From Bin87 sp965220265 (GTDB lineage: Bacteria > Chloroflexota > Dehalococcoidia > Lucifugimonadales > UBA3495), in contig CBDCPM010000004.1 of NCBI GenBank assembly GCA_965220265.1, forward strand, positions 4,464,001 through 4,528,000: 64,000 nt of DNA, in the 5' to 3' direction. Positions 51,214 through 59,966 of this stretch are shown in pieces; positions within the stretch are counted from its first letter, which is position 1, and the number at the start of each line of letters is the position of its first letter. Below the pieces are notes generated by a model, which ran no database searches, was not told the origin of the DNA, and saw only the letters and a list, made by a program, of their open reading frames with translations. A program made the translations under genes and the position numbers.

Positions 51214-52844
51214 CAGTAGCCCACGGCCTGGCCATCTCCCCGAGGATCCGAAGCGCCGGCCAGGACGCCCCGGCGACGGTCGCACACGATGAGCTGGACC
51301 ACGCCGCTGTAGGAACCGAGCGGGCTCTGGACAACGTTGTGTCCCATCCGCCGGAGGTCACGGATTGTGTCGTCGGGCATTCCCGTCTCGACCCTGAGCT
51401 CGCCTGCACGGTTGATTGTTGCGGGGTCAGTACCGGGGAAGCTGAACCAGCGGGCCGACTCCACTGCGTCCTGGGGTTGCAGTCCACCGTCGACCAGCTT
51501 GGTGAGCATCTGGATACCGCACTGGGGCTGGAAATCTCCACCGGGGGTCCCGCCAACTATGGCCACCTCTCCTCCCACGGTGGTCAGGTAGCAGTTCAGG
51601 GTGTGCATGGTGCGCTTGCCCGGTGCGATAACGTTGGGGTGATCGGCCTCCAGGCTGAACCCACGCCCGGCGCGGTTGTTGAACAGCACGCCGGTACCGG
51701 GCGCGACGACGCCGGATCCAAAGCCGTTGGACAGGCTGTGGATCCAGCTGACGGCGTTGCCATCGCCGTCGGCGACGCAGAAGTAGGTGGTATCGCCGCG
51801 ACCATCCACCGGGGTGAGCGGGCGAATTTCGCTGCCAGCCTGGAAGGGATGGATTTGGTCCCGCCGCATGTCGGCATACTCGGCGGACAGCAGGCCGTCC
51901 AGGGGCCAGTCGACGAAATTGGGGTCACCGGCGAGACGGTTGCGATCCGAATACGCGATCTTCTTCGCCTCAACCATGAGGTGTATGGAGTCGGCCGAGT
52001 TGGGCGTCATCGATGACAGATCGTGCCCACTCACGATGTTCAGCATTTCCAGCAGAAGGAAGCCCTGGGAAGGGGGTCTGGTCTGGTAAACGGTGTGATC
52101 GCGGTACGAGGAGCTGATGGCCTCGCCGACGTCGGCTTGGTGCCCGGCGAAGTCGGCCTCGGTGAAGAGACCCCCAACGTTGTTGAGCCCTTCGACCAAT
52201 CGGGTGGTCAGATCGCTGCGGTAGAAGGCGTCTGCGCCGCCCTTGGCAACCCGGCGAATGGTTTTCGCAAGGTCCGGATTGACCAGCACCTCCCCGACGC
52301 GGGGCGGACGGCCGCCGTTGGTGAGATAAATGTCCGCTGTGGCGGTGAAGCGCGCGAGGAGTTCCGCGTTGCCAGCGAAGGACCGAGCGATGCGTGGCGA
52401 TACCGGGAACCCTCCCTCAGCGTATTGGACGGCAGGAGCCAGCAAGTCAGCAAAGGGCATGGTGCAGAAGCCGCGGTGCATGGCTTCCCAGGCTGCGGCC
52501 TCGCCAGGCACGGAAACCGAGTGGGGTCCCTGTATGGGCATCTGCGCCAGACCCTGGCTGCGATAGTACTCGGCTTCGGCGCCAGACGCGGCGACCCCGC
52601 TGCTATTGATGTTGGTGACCCGGCCGCTTTTGGCGTCGTAGGCGAGAATGAACGAGTCGCCGCCCAGACCGCACACAGGTACGAGCGTGACGCATTCCAC
52701 CGCGGCGACAGCGAGGGCCGCGTCGAATGCAGTCCCTCCTCCCTGCAAGACGCGTAGCCCTGCGGCGGCGGCAAGAGGAGAATTGGAGCAGACCATGCCA
52801 TTCTGGCCGTACACGGCGCTGCGGGTGAGATTGGTGATGGACAT
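51213..52844 (-). CDS. Gamma-glutamyltranspeptidase family protein
   Basis: This Ntn-hydrolase (543 residues) of the GGT family is made as one chain that self-cleaves before a threonine. The large-subunit part has NSPLAAAAGLRVLQGGGTAFDAALAVA (about residues 21-47), LVPVCGLGGDSFILAYDAKSG (about 55-75) and QGPHSVSVPGEAAAWE (about 104-119). The catalytic Thr is in GDTTYFCVADGDGNAVSWIHS (about 355-375), where GGTs have TTHF. The small subunit has GGTPGGDFQPQ (about 445-455). Members include glutathione hydrolase, gamma-Glu transferases and cephalosporin-type acylases. The start is ATG 52844 behind GGAGG; a longer frame upstream lacks support. No signal peptide is seen, so this may be a cytoplasmic member. 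The next gene begins with a TGATG overlap. Confidence 0.9.
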   Translation of the reverse strand: MSITNLTRSAVYGQNGMVCSNSPLAAAAGLRVLQGGGTAFDAALAVAAVECVTLVPVCGLGGDSFILAYDAKSGRVTNINSSGVAASGAEAEYYRSQGLAQMPIQGPHSVSVPGEAAAWEAMHRGFCTMPFADLLAPAVQYAEGGFPVSPRIARSFAGNAELLARFTATADIYLTNGGRPPRVGEVLVNPDLAKTIRRVAKGGADAFYRSDLTTRLVEGLNNVGGLFTEADFAGHQADVGEAISSSYRDHTVYQTRPPSQGFLLLEMLNIVSGHDLSSMTPNSADSIHLMVEAKKIAYSDRNRLAGDPNFVDWPLDGLLSAEYADMRRDQIHPFQAGSEIRPLTPVDGRGDTTYFCVADGDGNAVSWIHSLSNGFGSGVVAPGTGVLFNNRAGRGFSLEADHPNVIAPGKRTMHTLNCYLTTVGGEVAIVGGTPGGDFQPQCGIQMLTKLVDGGLQPQDAVESARWFSFPGTDPATINRAGELRVETGMPDDTIRDLRRMGHNVVQSPLGSYSGVVQLIVCDRRRGVLAGASDPRGDGQAVGY

Positions 52845-53021
52845 GGTGGCTGCCTCCTGGGACCCTGGGATTGGGCGATCATGGTTGCACGCTGTTTTCC
52901 GGTTCTCAGCGTCGTTGACCACGTGATTATAATTGACTACCGAGACAACGATACAAGCCAGAAAGCAGGTTTCACAGCCGAGTTGGGGCGACTGATGGTC
53001 TCGTGAGCCCAAGGAGGAATC

Positions 53022-55062
53022 TTGTCTATCTCTTTGCGTATCGGTTTGATTGCAGTCGTTGGCTCGGTTGGTGCGCTTGGCGCGTCGCTAGTTGTGTTGG
53101 CCGCAGCGGAAGCCGCGAGCGCTCCCCAGTACCCCAGTAGTTGGCCTCAGCCGCAAAAACGCCGAGTCTTCACCGGGACAGGAGCACAGGCGCGTAGAGT
53201 TCGAAGACCACTTTACTGACTCCGACAGTGACAGATGGTTCATCGTTCGGAGTGCGGACAGCAACGGATACACGACGGTCCGGGCGTATGCGGCCATGGA
53301 CGAGGGATTTGTGACGAATTCACCCGACGAGGTGTGTTACCTGGTGGTGCGCCGGCCAGGCGAAACGGAGGACGCGGCGGACCCGCGGCAGGTGGTATTC
53401 CAAAAGGAGCCGGAGGAGCCACTGCCCCAGGACACGCGTTCGGTGGGACCAGTCGCGAAGTGTCCGCCACTGCCACTACCATACAAAGACGGAGGGGCAC
53501 AAACGCAGGAGGACGGGGTCCATCCAAATGGCGACCACGACGGGGACCATTCGCAGGTGATAACTCTTCTCCAGCTCAATCCTCAGGTGATAACTCTTCT
53601 CCAGCTCAATGCTGAAGAGTTTCAGTACACCGTAGGCCGGCACGAAGGGGCGCTGACAGTGGCGACCATCGCAGAGCCGCTCACATTCAACCTGGTCGTT
53701 GCCAAAGACGCTTCGTCGTCGGGAGTGCTGGGGTACGTTTTCGAAGAACTGACTGAGATCCCATGGCCGAGCGATGAGGCCGGGCCATTGTTGGCGGAGT
53801 CGTGGGCGCGTTCCGAGGACGGGCTGACCTGGACATTCAACCTCCGTACCGACGTGCGGTGGCGCGATGGAGAACCTTTCACAGCAGCCGACGTTGCGTT
53901 CACCTTCAACCGGATCATTTACAACACCGACATCGACGCCGGCAGCGTGTGGCAGGCTGTTGAAATGACCGTGACCGCCCTGGACGAATACGGTGGAGTT
54001 CGTTCTGGCGAAGCCGTCTCCGACGTTCCTGCGGAACATGGGCAGGTCAATCCTGCCGAAGCACATCCTGGAGAGTCACGTGTACGACGGGACCTTCGCA
54101 AAGGTGTGGGACATCGACGCCGACCCGACCGAAGTGATCGGAACTGGGCCGTTCACGATAGCCAGCTATGAGCCTGGAGAGCACCTAGTGCTCGCCAGAA
54201 ACCCGGACTATTGGCTCACCGATGCGGACGGCAACAGGCTGCCCTACCTGGACGAGATAGTCCGAATCATAGTAGCGAACGAGGACGTGGAACTTGCCAA
54301 ATTCCGCGCCGGTGAAACCGATGTGTACGGGCTGCTCGGCGAGGAAGTGGAGATTTTGAGCAGGTTCCAACAGGTAGAGAACTTCACCATTCTCGAGCTT
54401 GGGCCCGATTTTGGAAAAGAATTCCTGGCGTTCAACATGAACCCAGGGTTCAACCCAGAGGACGGGAGCCCTTATGTAGCGAATGAACGTCTGGCATGGT
54501 TCCGGACGAAAGCGTTCCGGCAGGCGGTGGCTCATGTGGTAGACAAGGAAACCATAGTTGACGAGGTGCACACGGGCACGGCTTCTCACAGTGGTCGTTC
54601 GTGAGCCCCGCGGCCGGCGAATTCCACAATCCGGACGTCCGCACCTGCGCCTACGACATCGACCACGCCAACGCGATACTCGACTGCCTTGGATGGACCG
54701 ATACCGACGGGGACGGGATACGGGAAGACAGTGCCGGTAACGCTATCGCGTTCACCATGGTGACCAACAGCGGGAACTCCACCAGGAGCACCATCGGCAC
54801 GTTGATCCACCAAGGCATGAAGCAAATCGGCCTCGACGTGGACTACCAGATAATCGACTTTGGCGACCTGGTGTACCGACTGACCTTGTCCTACGACTGG
54901 GAAGCGGTAATTATTGGGCTGACCGGAGGATCCGGGCAGCGGCTACAACGTCTGGCACAGCAGCGGGCATCTGCATCTGTGGAATCCCAATCAAACGCAG
55001 CCGGCGACCGATTGGGAAGCCAAAATCGACGGCCTGTTTATCCGTGCAAGCCGGGAGCTCGA
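53022..55062 (+). pseudogene. ABC solute-binding protein gene, 5' part, frameshifted and interrupted
   Basis: This is a DppA-like (SBP_bac_5) binding-protein gene. It begins at TTG 53022 with AAGGAGG upstream and a signal peptide (LIAVVGSVGALGASLVVLAAA). The mature part is spread over several frames: about 53195-53990 (PLTFNLVVAKDASSSGVLG, GLTWTFNLRTDVRWRDGEPF), 53990-54595 (DPTEVIGTGPFTIASYEPGE, AFRQAVAHVVDKETIVDEV), and 54600-54945 (NAIAFTMVTNSGNSTRST). A last shift gives NVWHSSGHLHLWNPNQ and ends RASRELD at 55062. There the first insertion sequence starts. The C-terminus reappears at 58252. At least four frameshifts plus insertions mean a dead gene. Confidence 0.75.
53554..53613 (+). repeat. 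Two tandem copies of a 30-bp unit
   Basis: CAGGTGATAACTCTTCTCCA and the following 10 bases occur at 53554-53583 and again at 53584-53613 with one mismatch. They encode QVITLLQLN twice. It is a slippage-type duplication inside the decayed binding-protein gene and too short and few to be a CRISPR. Confidence 0.8.
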
Positions 55063-56521
55063 CTTTGTACAAAATCTAGAAAAATTATAAGAACAGGGTA
55101 AGCTCGACCAAATCACTACCAGAGGTCGAGCGTGCCTACCCTGCCCGCCGTCATGGTAACCCTGCTGCTGCCCTTTGAGCATCCGTTTGACGCCAGGACC
55201 TGGCGCAAGGCTCAACTCCTGGCGGTGGGAGCTCCTGGCGGTGGGAGCGATCCTGTCTCCCGGCAAGCGCACCGTGTCCGCCGCCCTCAACATCTTGGGG
55301 ATCGGTCAGCACGGCGACTTCGCCATCTATCACCAGGTGCTCAACCGCGCCCGATGGTCGCCGCTGCAACTGAGCCGGCCGCGGTTGCGGTTGGTGGCCG
55401 GGCGCCTTGGTTCGGCCACCGAGCCGTTGGTTTTCGGCATTGACGAGACGGTGGAGCGACGCTGGGGCCGGAAGATTGCGGCCAAGGGGCGATACCGGGA
55501 TCCGGGGCAATCCAAGGACGACCAGGTGGTGATGACCCCAGGCCTGCAATGGGTGAGCCTGATGTTGCTGACGCGTATCGGGTGGGCGGGACGACACTGG
55601 GCGCTGCCGTTTTTGACCGCGCTGGCGCCGTCGGCACGCTGCGACCGGCGCAAAGGCCGCCGGCATAAGATGGTCACCGATTACGCCCAGCGGATGCTGG
55701 TCTGTTTGCGCCGGTGGCTGCCGGACCGGGACCTGGTGGTGGTGTGTGATGGCGGCTACGCCAAGCGCGAGTTCCGGCTGCGTTGCCAGAGCAGGTCAAA
55801 GCCCATCGTCGTCGTAACCAAACTGCGCCAAGACGCGTCCCTGTACCCGCCCGCGCCACCATGGCGGCCCGGCCAGATTGGCCGCCCCCCGGTGGTCGGA
55901 GCGCGACTGCCCAGTCCGACTGCGGTGCTGGACGACCTCACCACCCAATGGACCCCATACCGTGCCACCGGGTCCGACGGCAGCTCCGCCATGGTCGAGC
56001 TGACTTCGGGCGTGGCGCTGTGGTACCACGGCGGGCCGCTGCGGGTTCTCATACGTTGGGTCGTCGTCAGACACCTTGAGGAGCCCCTCGGGCCCTATGC
56101 GCTGCTATGCACCGACGTCGCGGCGGAACCGCTGCGGATACTGCAGTGCTATCTGCTGCGGTGGCAGGTCGAGGTGACCTTTGAGGAACTGCGGGCCCAC
56201 CTGGGCATGGAAACCCCGCGCCAGTGGTCGGAGCAGACCATCGCGCGTACTACCCCGCGCTCTTTGGCCTGTTCAGCGTGGTGACCCTGGCGGCGGATGT
56301 CCTAATCGGTCAGCAGGGTGGCATGGCTCCACGCGCCACGGCGTGGTATGACAAAACCAGCCCCTCCTTCGCCGACGCCATTGCCCTGGTCAGACGATAC
56401 CGCTGGGTGCAGCAGGGAACTTTTAGGCCGTCCGGGCGCGAGCACGAAGCGATGAAAATCCCGCGCCTCTTGTACCGCAGGATGCTCGACACGCTGTCCT
56501 ATGCCGCTTGATTGTACAAAG
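55063..56521 (+). mobile_element. IS701-like insertion sequence, degenerate
   Basis: This 1,459-bp element has matching inverted ends, CTTTGTACAA at 55063-55072 and TTGTACAAAG at 56512-56521. It contains one damaged transposase gene. It interrupts a solute-binding protein gene after RASRELD. No target duplication can be recognised, partly because the second element adjoins its right end. Confidence 0.75.
55153..56511 (+). pseudogene. IS701-like (DDE_5) transposase, two frameshifts
   Basis: The protein has the DDE_5 endonuclease layout. The first catalytic Asp is in LVFGIDETVERRWGRKIAAKG. The second region is DLVVVCDGGYAKREF, and the Glu region is LRWQVEVTFEELRAHLGMETPRQW. The N-terminus MVTLLLPFEHPFDARTWRKA (from ATG 55153) is in a different frame from the body, because the 16-bp block CTCCTGGCGGTGGGAG is present twice in tandem (55216-55231, 55232-55247). 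Removing one copy restores the frame. A second shift near 56250 separates EQTIAR from YYPALFGLFSVVTLAADVL. The end is TGA 56509-56511. The copy cannot make a full transposase as read. Confidence 0.8.
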
Positions 56522-56780
56522 CATCGATATGCCCGCTCCCGAGCCGTGCAGAGGAGACTAACTGGGGTAGGTGTGCTGGACGTGTAAGCTCACGACGAAG
56601 CGTGTCGTCCGGACCAAGACCGACTAGACTTTGGTGCAAATTGCCCGATACAAAGCATGGTCCGGGAGTCTTACGGCGGCATCATTGGTGACGTCCCAAT
56701 GGGGACGATCCCGTTCGGGAGAGTGGCTACTGTCAGTGACTTCCTCCGGCGACGCGCCGACACTGCCATGGTAGGGGGAG
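56522..56780 (+). other. Non-coding 5' end of IS110, candidate bridge RNA region
   Basis: In IS110-group elements a structured bridge RNA is encoded in the non-coding end upstream of the transposase. It guides target and donor recognition. This 259-bp stretch has no gene and is in the right place. I could not fold it reliably, so the RNA and its two guide loops are inferred only. Confidence 0.4.
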
Positions 56781-58166
56781 ATGATGACTACACGCCAGAG
56801 GAGCGCAATGCCGGTGGGCAAGACCGGAGGAGGGCCGGAGCGTCTGCCCGCGCAACTGTCCCAGGTGAACCTGAACGCGGCGGGCATCGACGTGGGCGCC
56901 ACCAACCATTTCGTGGCGGTGCCCCAAGACCGCGCCGAACAGCCGGTGCGAGAGTTCGCCGCCTTCACGGCCGACTTGTATCGCCTGGCGGAGTGGCTGG
57001 CCGAGAGCGAAGTGGAGACCGTGGTCATGGAGTCGACTGGGGTGTACTGGATTCCGCTGTTCGGGGTGCTGGAAGAGCGGGGGTTTGAGGTGATGTTGGT
57101 GGACCCTCGACGCATCAAGAACGTGCCCGGGCGCAAGACCGACGTGCTGGACTGCCAGTGGCTGCAGCAACGGCACACCTATGGCCTGCTGTCGGGAGCC
57201 TTCCGACCCGACGGGGACATACGACGCCTGCGCAGCTATCTGCGGCAGCGGGCCATGCTGGTGGAGTACGCATCTCATCACATCCAGCATATGCAGAAGG
57301 CGTTGACCCAGATGAACGTGAAGCTCCAGCACGTCATCAGCAACATCACCGGCCAGACCGGCATGGCGATAATCGAAGCCATCGTGAACGGTGAGCGGGA
57401 CCCGCAGCAACTGGCGAAACTCCGCGACCACCGGATCAGGGCGGACGAGGCAACCATCGCCCGATCATTGCAGGGCCACTGGCTCGAAGAGCACATCTTT
57501 GAGCTGACCCAGGCCCTGGAACTGTATCGGTTCTACCACCAGAAGATTGCCGAGTGCGACTGGGAGATTGAAGCCCAGTTGGAACGGTTTGAGGACGTCT
57601 CGGACGGCGGGTCCCCGGACGGGAACGGCCGGCGGCGCAGTCAGGGCAACGCACCCAGCTTCGATATCAGGACCCACCTGTATCGGATGACGAGGGTGGA
57701 CCTGACCCGGATCGACGGCGTAGACGGCTTCACGGCATTGAAGGTGATCAGCGAGATTGGCACGGATATGACGAAATGGCCGACTGCCAAACACTTCGCA
57801 TCCTGGCTGGGGCTGAGCCCCGACAACCGTATCACCGGTGGCAAGGTCAAGAGCTCAAAGACCAAGCCCAGTGCCAACCGTGCGGCGGCGGCATTGCGTC
57901 TGGCCGCCCACGGGCTGCACCGCTCCGACAGCGCCCTGGGCGCCTTCCTGCGCCGGAAGAAAGCGCACCTGGGAGCGCCCAAGGCCATCACCGCCACAGC
58001 GCATAAGCTGGCCAGGCTCATCTATTCCATGCTGCGCTACGGCCAGGACTACGTGGATGCTGGCGCCGAATACTACGAGAGCCAGTATCAGCACCGTGCG
58101 TTGCGCGCGGCTAAACGGCGGGCGTCCCAACTCGGCTACCAACTGGTGCCCATGTCCGATGCTTAG
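56781..58166 (+). CDS. IS110-family transposase
   Basis: This intact 461-residue transposase combines a DEDD (RuvC-like) domain with a C-terminal transposase_20 domain. The first Asp is in AGIDVGATNHFVAVP (about residues 34-48), the Glu in VVMESTGVYWIPLFG (about 82-96), and the Asp pair in VPGRKTDVLDCQWLQQRHTYG (about 113-133). The C-terminal part is RIDGVDGFTALKVISEIG, with HFASWLGLSPDNRITGGKVKSSKTK bearing the conserved Ser (about 335-375). The start could be 56781 or 56808; the latter has GAGGAG at 56798-56803. The long leader and short tail around it suit a bridge-RNA-guided recombinase. Confidence 0.93.
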   Translation: MMTTRQRSAMPVGKTGGGPERLPAQLSQVNLNAAGIDVGATNHFVAVPQDRAEQPVREFAAFTADLYRLAEWLAESEVETVVMESTGVYWIPLFGVLEERGFEVMLVDPRRIKNVPGRKTDVLDCQWLQQRHTYGLLSGAFRPDGDIRRLRSYLRQRAMLVEYASHHIQHMQKALTQMNVKLQHVISNITGQTGMAIIEAIVNGERDPQQLAKLRDHRIRADEATIARSLQGHWLEEHIFELTQALELYRFYHQKIAECDWEIEAQLERFEDVSDGGSPDGNGRRRSQGNAPSFDIRTHLYRMTRVDLTRIDGVDGFTALKVISEIGTDMTKWPTAKHFASWLGLSPDNRITGGKVKSSKTKPSANRAAAALRLAAHGLHRSDSALGAFLRRKKAHLGAPKAITATAHKLARLIYSMLRYGQDYVDAGAEYYESQYQHRALRAAKRRASQLGYQLVPMSDA

Positions 58167-58251
58167 CACCATGAGCCTGGCGTGCCCCTCAACCCACCAG
58201 CGGCCGTCGCCTGAAAACCGTGTTAGTCGGGAGTCGAGGCTAGAGTTAAAC

Positions 58252-58429
58252 CGGGAAAAACGCATCGAGTATTACCACGATGCCCAGGGAGCTGATCGCG
58301 GAAAACGTTTCACTGATCTACACGACCCAACGCATCCGCACCGCCGCAGTACACAATGTGTTCGGCAACGTGCCGCCCACTCTGTTCGGCCTTATGGACA
58401 TCCGCTACGTATATCGTACCGACCGGTGA
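58252..58429 (+). pseudogene. ABC solute-binding protein gene, 3' remnant
   Basis: After the IS110 element the binding-protein gene resumes with REKRIEYYHDAQ. One extra G shifts the frame to ELIAENVSLIYTTQRIRTAA and NVFGNVPPTLFGLMDIRYVY, ending RTDR at 58429. This is the typical C-terminus of SBP_bac_5 proteins, and it continues the residue order left off at RASRELD (55062), so it is the other end of the same gene. The ends of the inserted DNA can be located between them. Confidence 0.75.
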
Positions 58430-58463
58430 CGGAGCATCGTTTTAGCGAACGAAACTTTCACCG

Positions 58464-58973
58464 TCAGGGAGCACGCCCCCACCGAATTACACCTTCCCTC
58501 CCGGATGTACCTTCCAGCAGGTTTTGAGTGGAAGCGCAGCTCCCCGGCAAGGTGAGATCAGCCGCGATCTCCGCCAGCGGGACCAGTACGAAGGCGCGTT
58601 GGGTCATGCGCGGGTGGGGAATTTGGAGATCCGGATCTGTCACGCTCACGATCCGATCGCCGTACAGGAGGATGTCCACGTCGATGAGGCGGGGGCCCCA
58701 ACGATAGGAGGTGGTCCGGCCTACGGTGGCTTCGATGGACTTGCACGCCAGCAGCAAGTCCACGGGAGATAGCGTAGTCTCGAATGCGGCCACCAAGTTC
58801 AGGAAGCTGGGCTGGTCGGTGACCCCCCATGGTTCGGTTTCGTAGACCGACGAGCAGGCGGTGCGGCGCATACCCGGAGTGGAGCCGAGCAGCTGCAGCG
58901 CCTCGGTCAGCGCCGCGAGGCGGTCGCCCAGGTTGCCGCCCAACCCGAGGTAGGCTGTTACCGGCTCGGCCAC
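58464..58973 (-). CDS. folK: 2-amino-4-hydroxy-6-hydroxymethyldihydropteridine pyrophosphokinase
   Basis: FolK transfers pyrophosphate from ATP to the pterin alcohol in folate synthesis. The 169-residue protein has LGLGGNLGDRLAALTEAL (about residues 9-26), SSVYETEPWGVTDQPSFLN (about 41-59) and the metal-binding RWGPRLIDVDILLYGD (about 92-107), with the two Asp of DVD, followed by IPHPRMTQRAFVLVPLAEI. It starts inside the last codons of folP: 58958-58973 is shared, so the genes are translationally coupled. The order folP-folK is common. Confidence 0.95.
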   Translation of the reverse strand: MAEPVTAYLGLGGNLGDRLAALTEALQLLGSTPGMRRTACSSVYETEPWGVTDQPSFLNLVAAFETTLSPVDLLLACKSIEATVGRTTSYRWGPRLIDVDILLYGDRIVSVTDPDLQIPHPRMTQRAFVLVPLAEIAADLTLPGSCASTQNLLEGTSGREGVIRWGRAP

Positions 58974-59878
58974 CCGTCGGGCCTCCAGTCGCGCACGATG
59001 GCATCCGTCATCCGGGCCACCCGCACCATCTGTTTTACGTCGTGCACGCGGACGATATCTGCTCCGCCGGCGATGCTCATTGCCACGGCCGCGGCGGTGC
59101 CTTCCACGCGGTCATCTTCAGGCACTCCTAGTACGCGCCCGATGGTGGATTTGCGGGACACTCCGAGCAGCAGCGGATGGCCGAGTTCCTGGAGCTCGCA
59201 CAGTCTTCGCAGCAGCTCCAGATTGTGGTCGGCGGTCTTCCCGAACCCGATGCCAGGGTCCAGGATGATGTCGTGATCGGGAATGCCGGCGGCGCGGGCA
59301 ATGGTGGCGATGCGGCGAAGTCCGGCGATGACGTCGGGCACCAGGTCGTCGTATTTCGCTTCCCGTTGGTTGTGCATCAGGATAGCCGGAACACCGGCGT
59401 CGGCGATCACTCGCGCCATGTTGCCGTCGGCGAGCAGCCCCCAAACGTCGTTGACCATGGCGGCGCCAGCGGAGATGGCCTGCCGGGCCACCGAAGCCTT
59501 GTAGGTGTCCACGCTGACCGGGATGTCAACGGCGCGGCAGATGGCTTCCAGGGCCGGAATCAGCCGAGAGGCCTCCGCGGACGCGGAGATGGGAGCGCTG
59601 CCCGGTCGCGTCGATTCTGCGCCGACGTCAAGAATATCCGCGCCGTCGGCTTCCATGCGACGTGCCTGCTCCACGCCGGCCTGGACGTTGCCGGCCAAAC
59701 CGTCGCCGGAGAAGGAGTCGGGCGCCAGGTTGACGATGCCCATAACGTAGGTCCGCCGGCCCCACGCCAGGGGTTCGCCGTTAGCCACAGACAGGCTCGG
59801 CGCGGCGCGCCGAGCGGGCTGATGATATGCGGTCAAATGGTTCACCTGTATCGCGGGGCGCATGATCGCCGGAACCAT
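58958..59878 (-). CDS. folP: Dihydropteroate synthase
   Basis: DHPS condenses dihydropterin pyrophosphate with p-aminobenzoate, the sulfonamide target. Signatures are VMGIVNLAPDSFSGDG (about residues 45-60, usually MGIVNVTPDSFSDGG), ADILDVGAESTRPGS (about 80-94), VSVDTYKASVA, MHNQ in place of the more usual MHMQG, and LDPGIGFGKTADHN (about 208-221). LLGVSRKSTIGRVLGV (about 238-253) provides the phosphate-binding Ser-Arg-Lys-Ser. Length (306) includes about 25 extra N-terminal residues; ATG 59863 is an alternative start. It overlaps folK by 16 bp. Confidence 0.95.
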   Translation of the reverse strand: MVPAIMRPAIQVNHLTAYHQPARRAAPSLSVANGEPLAWGRRTYVMGIVNLAPDSFSGDGLAGNVQAGVEQARRMEADGADILDVGAESTRPGSAPISASAEASRLIPALEAICRAVDIPVSVDTYKASVARQAISAGAAMVNDVWGLLADGNMARVIADAGVPAILMHNQREAKYDDLVPDVIAGLRRIATIARAAGIPDHDIILDPGIGFGKTADHNLELLRRLCELQELGHPLLLGVSRKSTIGRVLGVPEDDRVEGTAAAVAMSIAGGADIVRVHDVKQMVRVARMTDAIVRDWRPDGWPSR

Positions 59879-59966
59879 TATACTTAGCCGCCGATAGCGT
59901 CACGATCGTAGGTCGGGTTTGCCGCCGCGCACGGCGTTTTGCTAGCATCGCCCATGGAGGCCGGAA

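Larger units (their letters stand above)
56522..58251 (+). mobile_element. IS110-family insertion sequence
   Basis: About 1,730 bp lie between the end of the IS701-like element and the point where the binding-protein gene resumes. They hold one intact IS110-type transposase with a long 5' leader (259 bp) and a short 3' end (85 bp). That asymmetry fits the IS110 group, which has no inverted repeats and often no target duplication. The ends are inferred from flanking sequence only. Confidence 0.65.

Noticed and set aside
53554..53613. A possible short CRISPR array
   Set aside because: The two 30-bp copies are adjacent with no spacer and lie inside a coding remnant.
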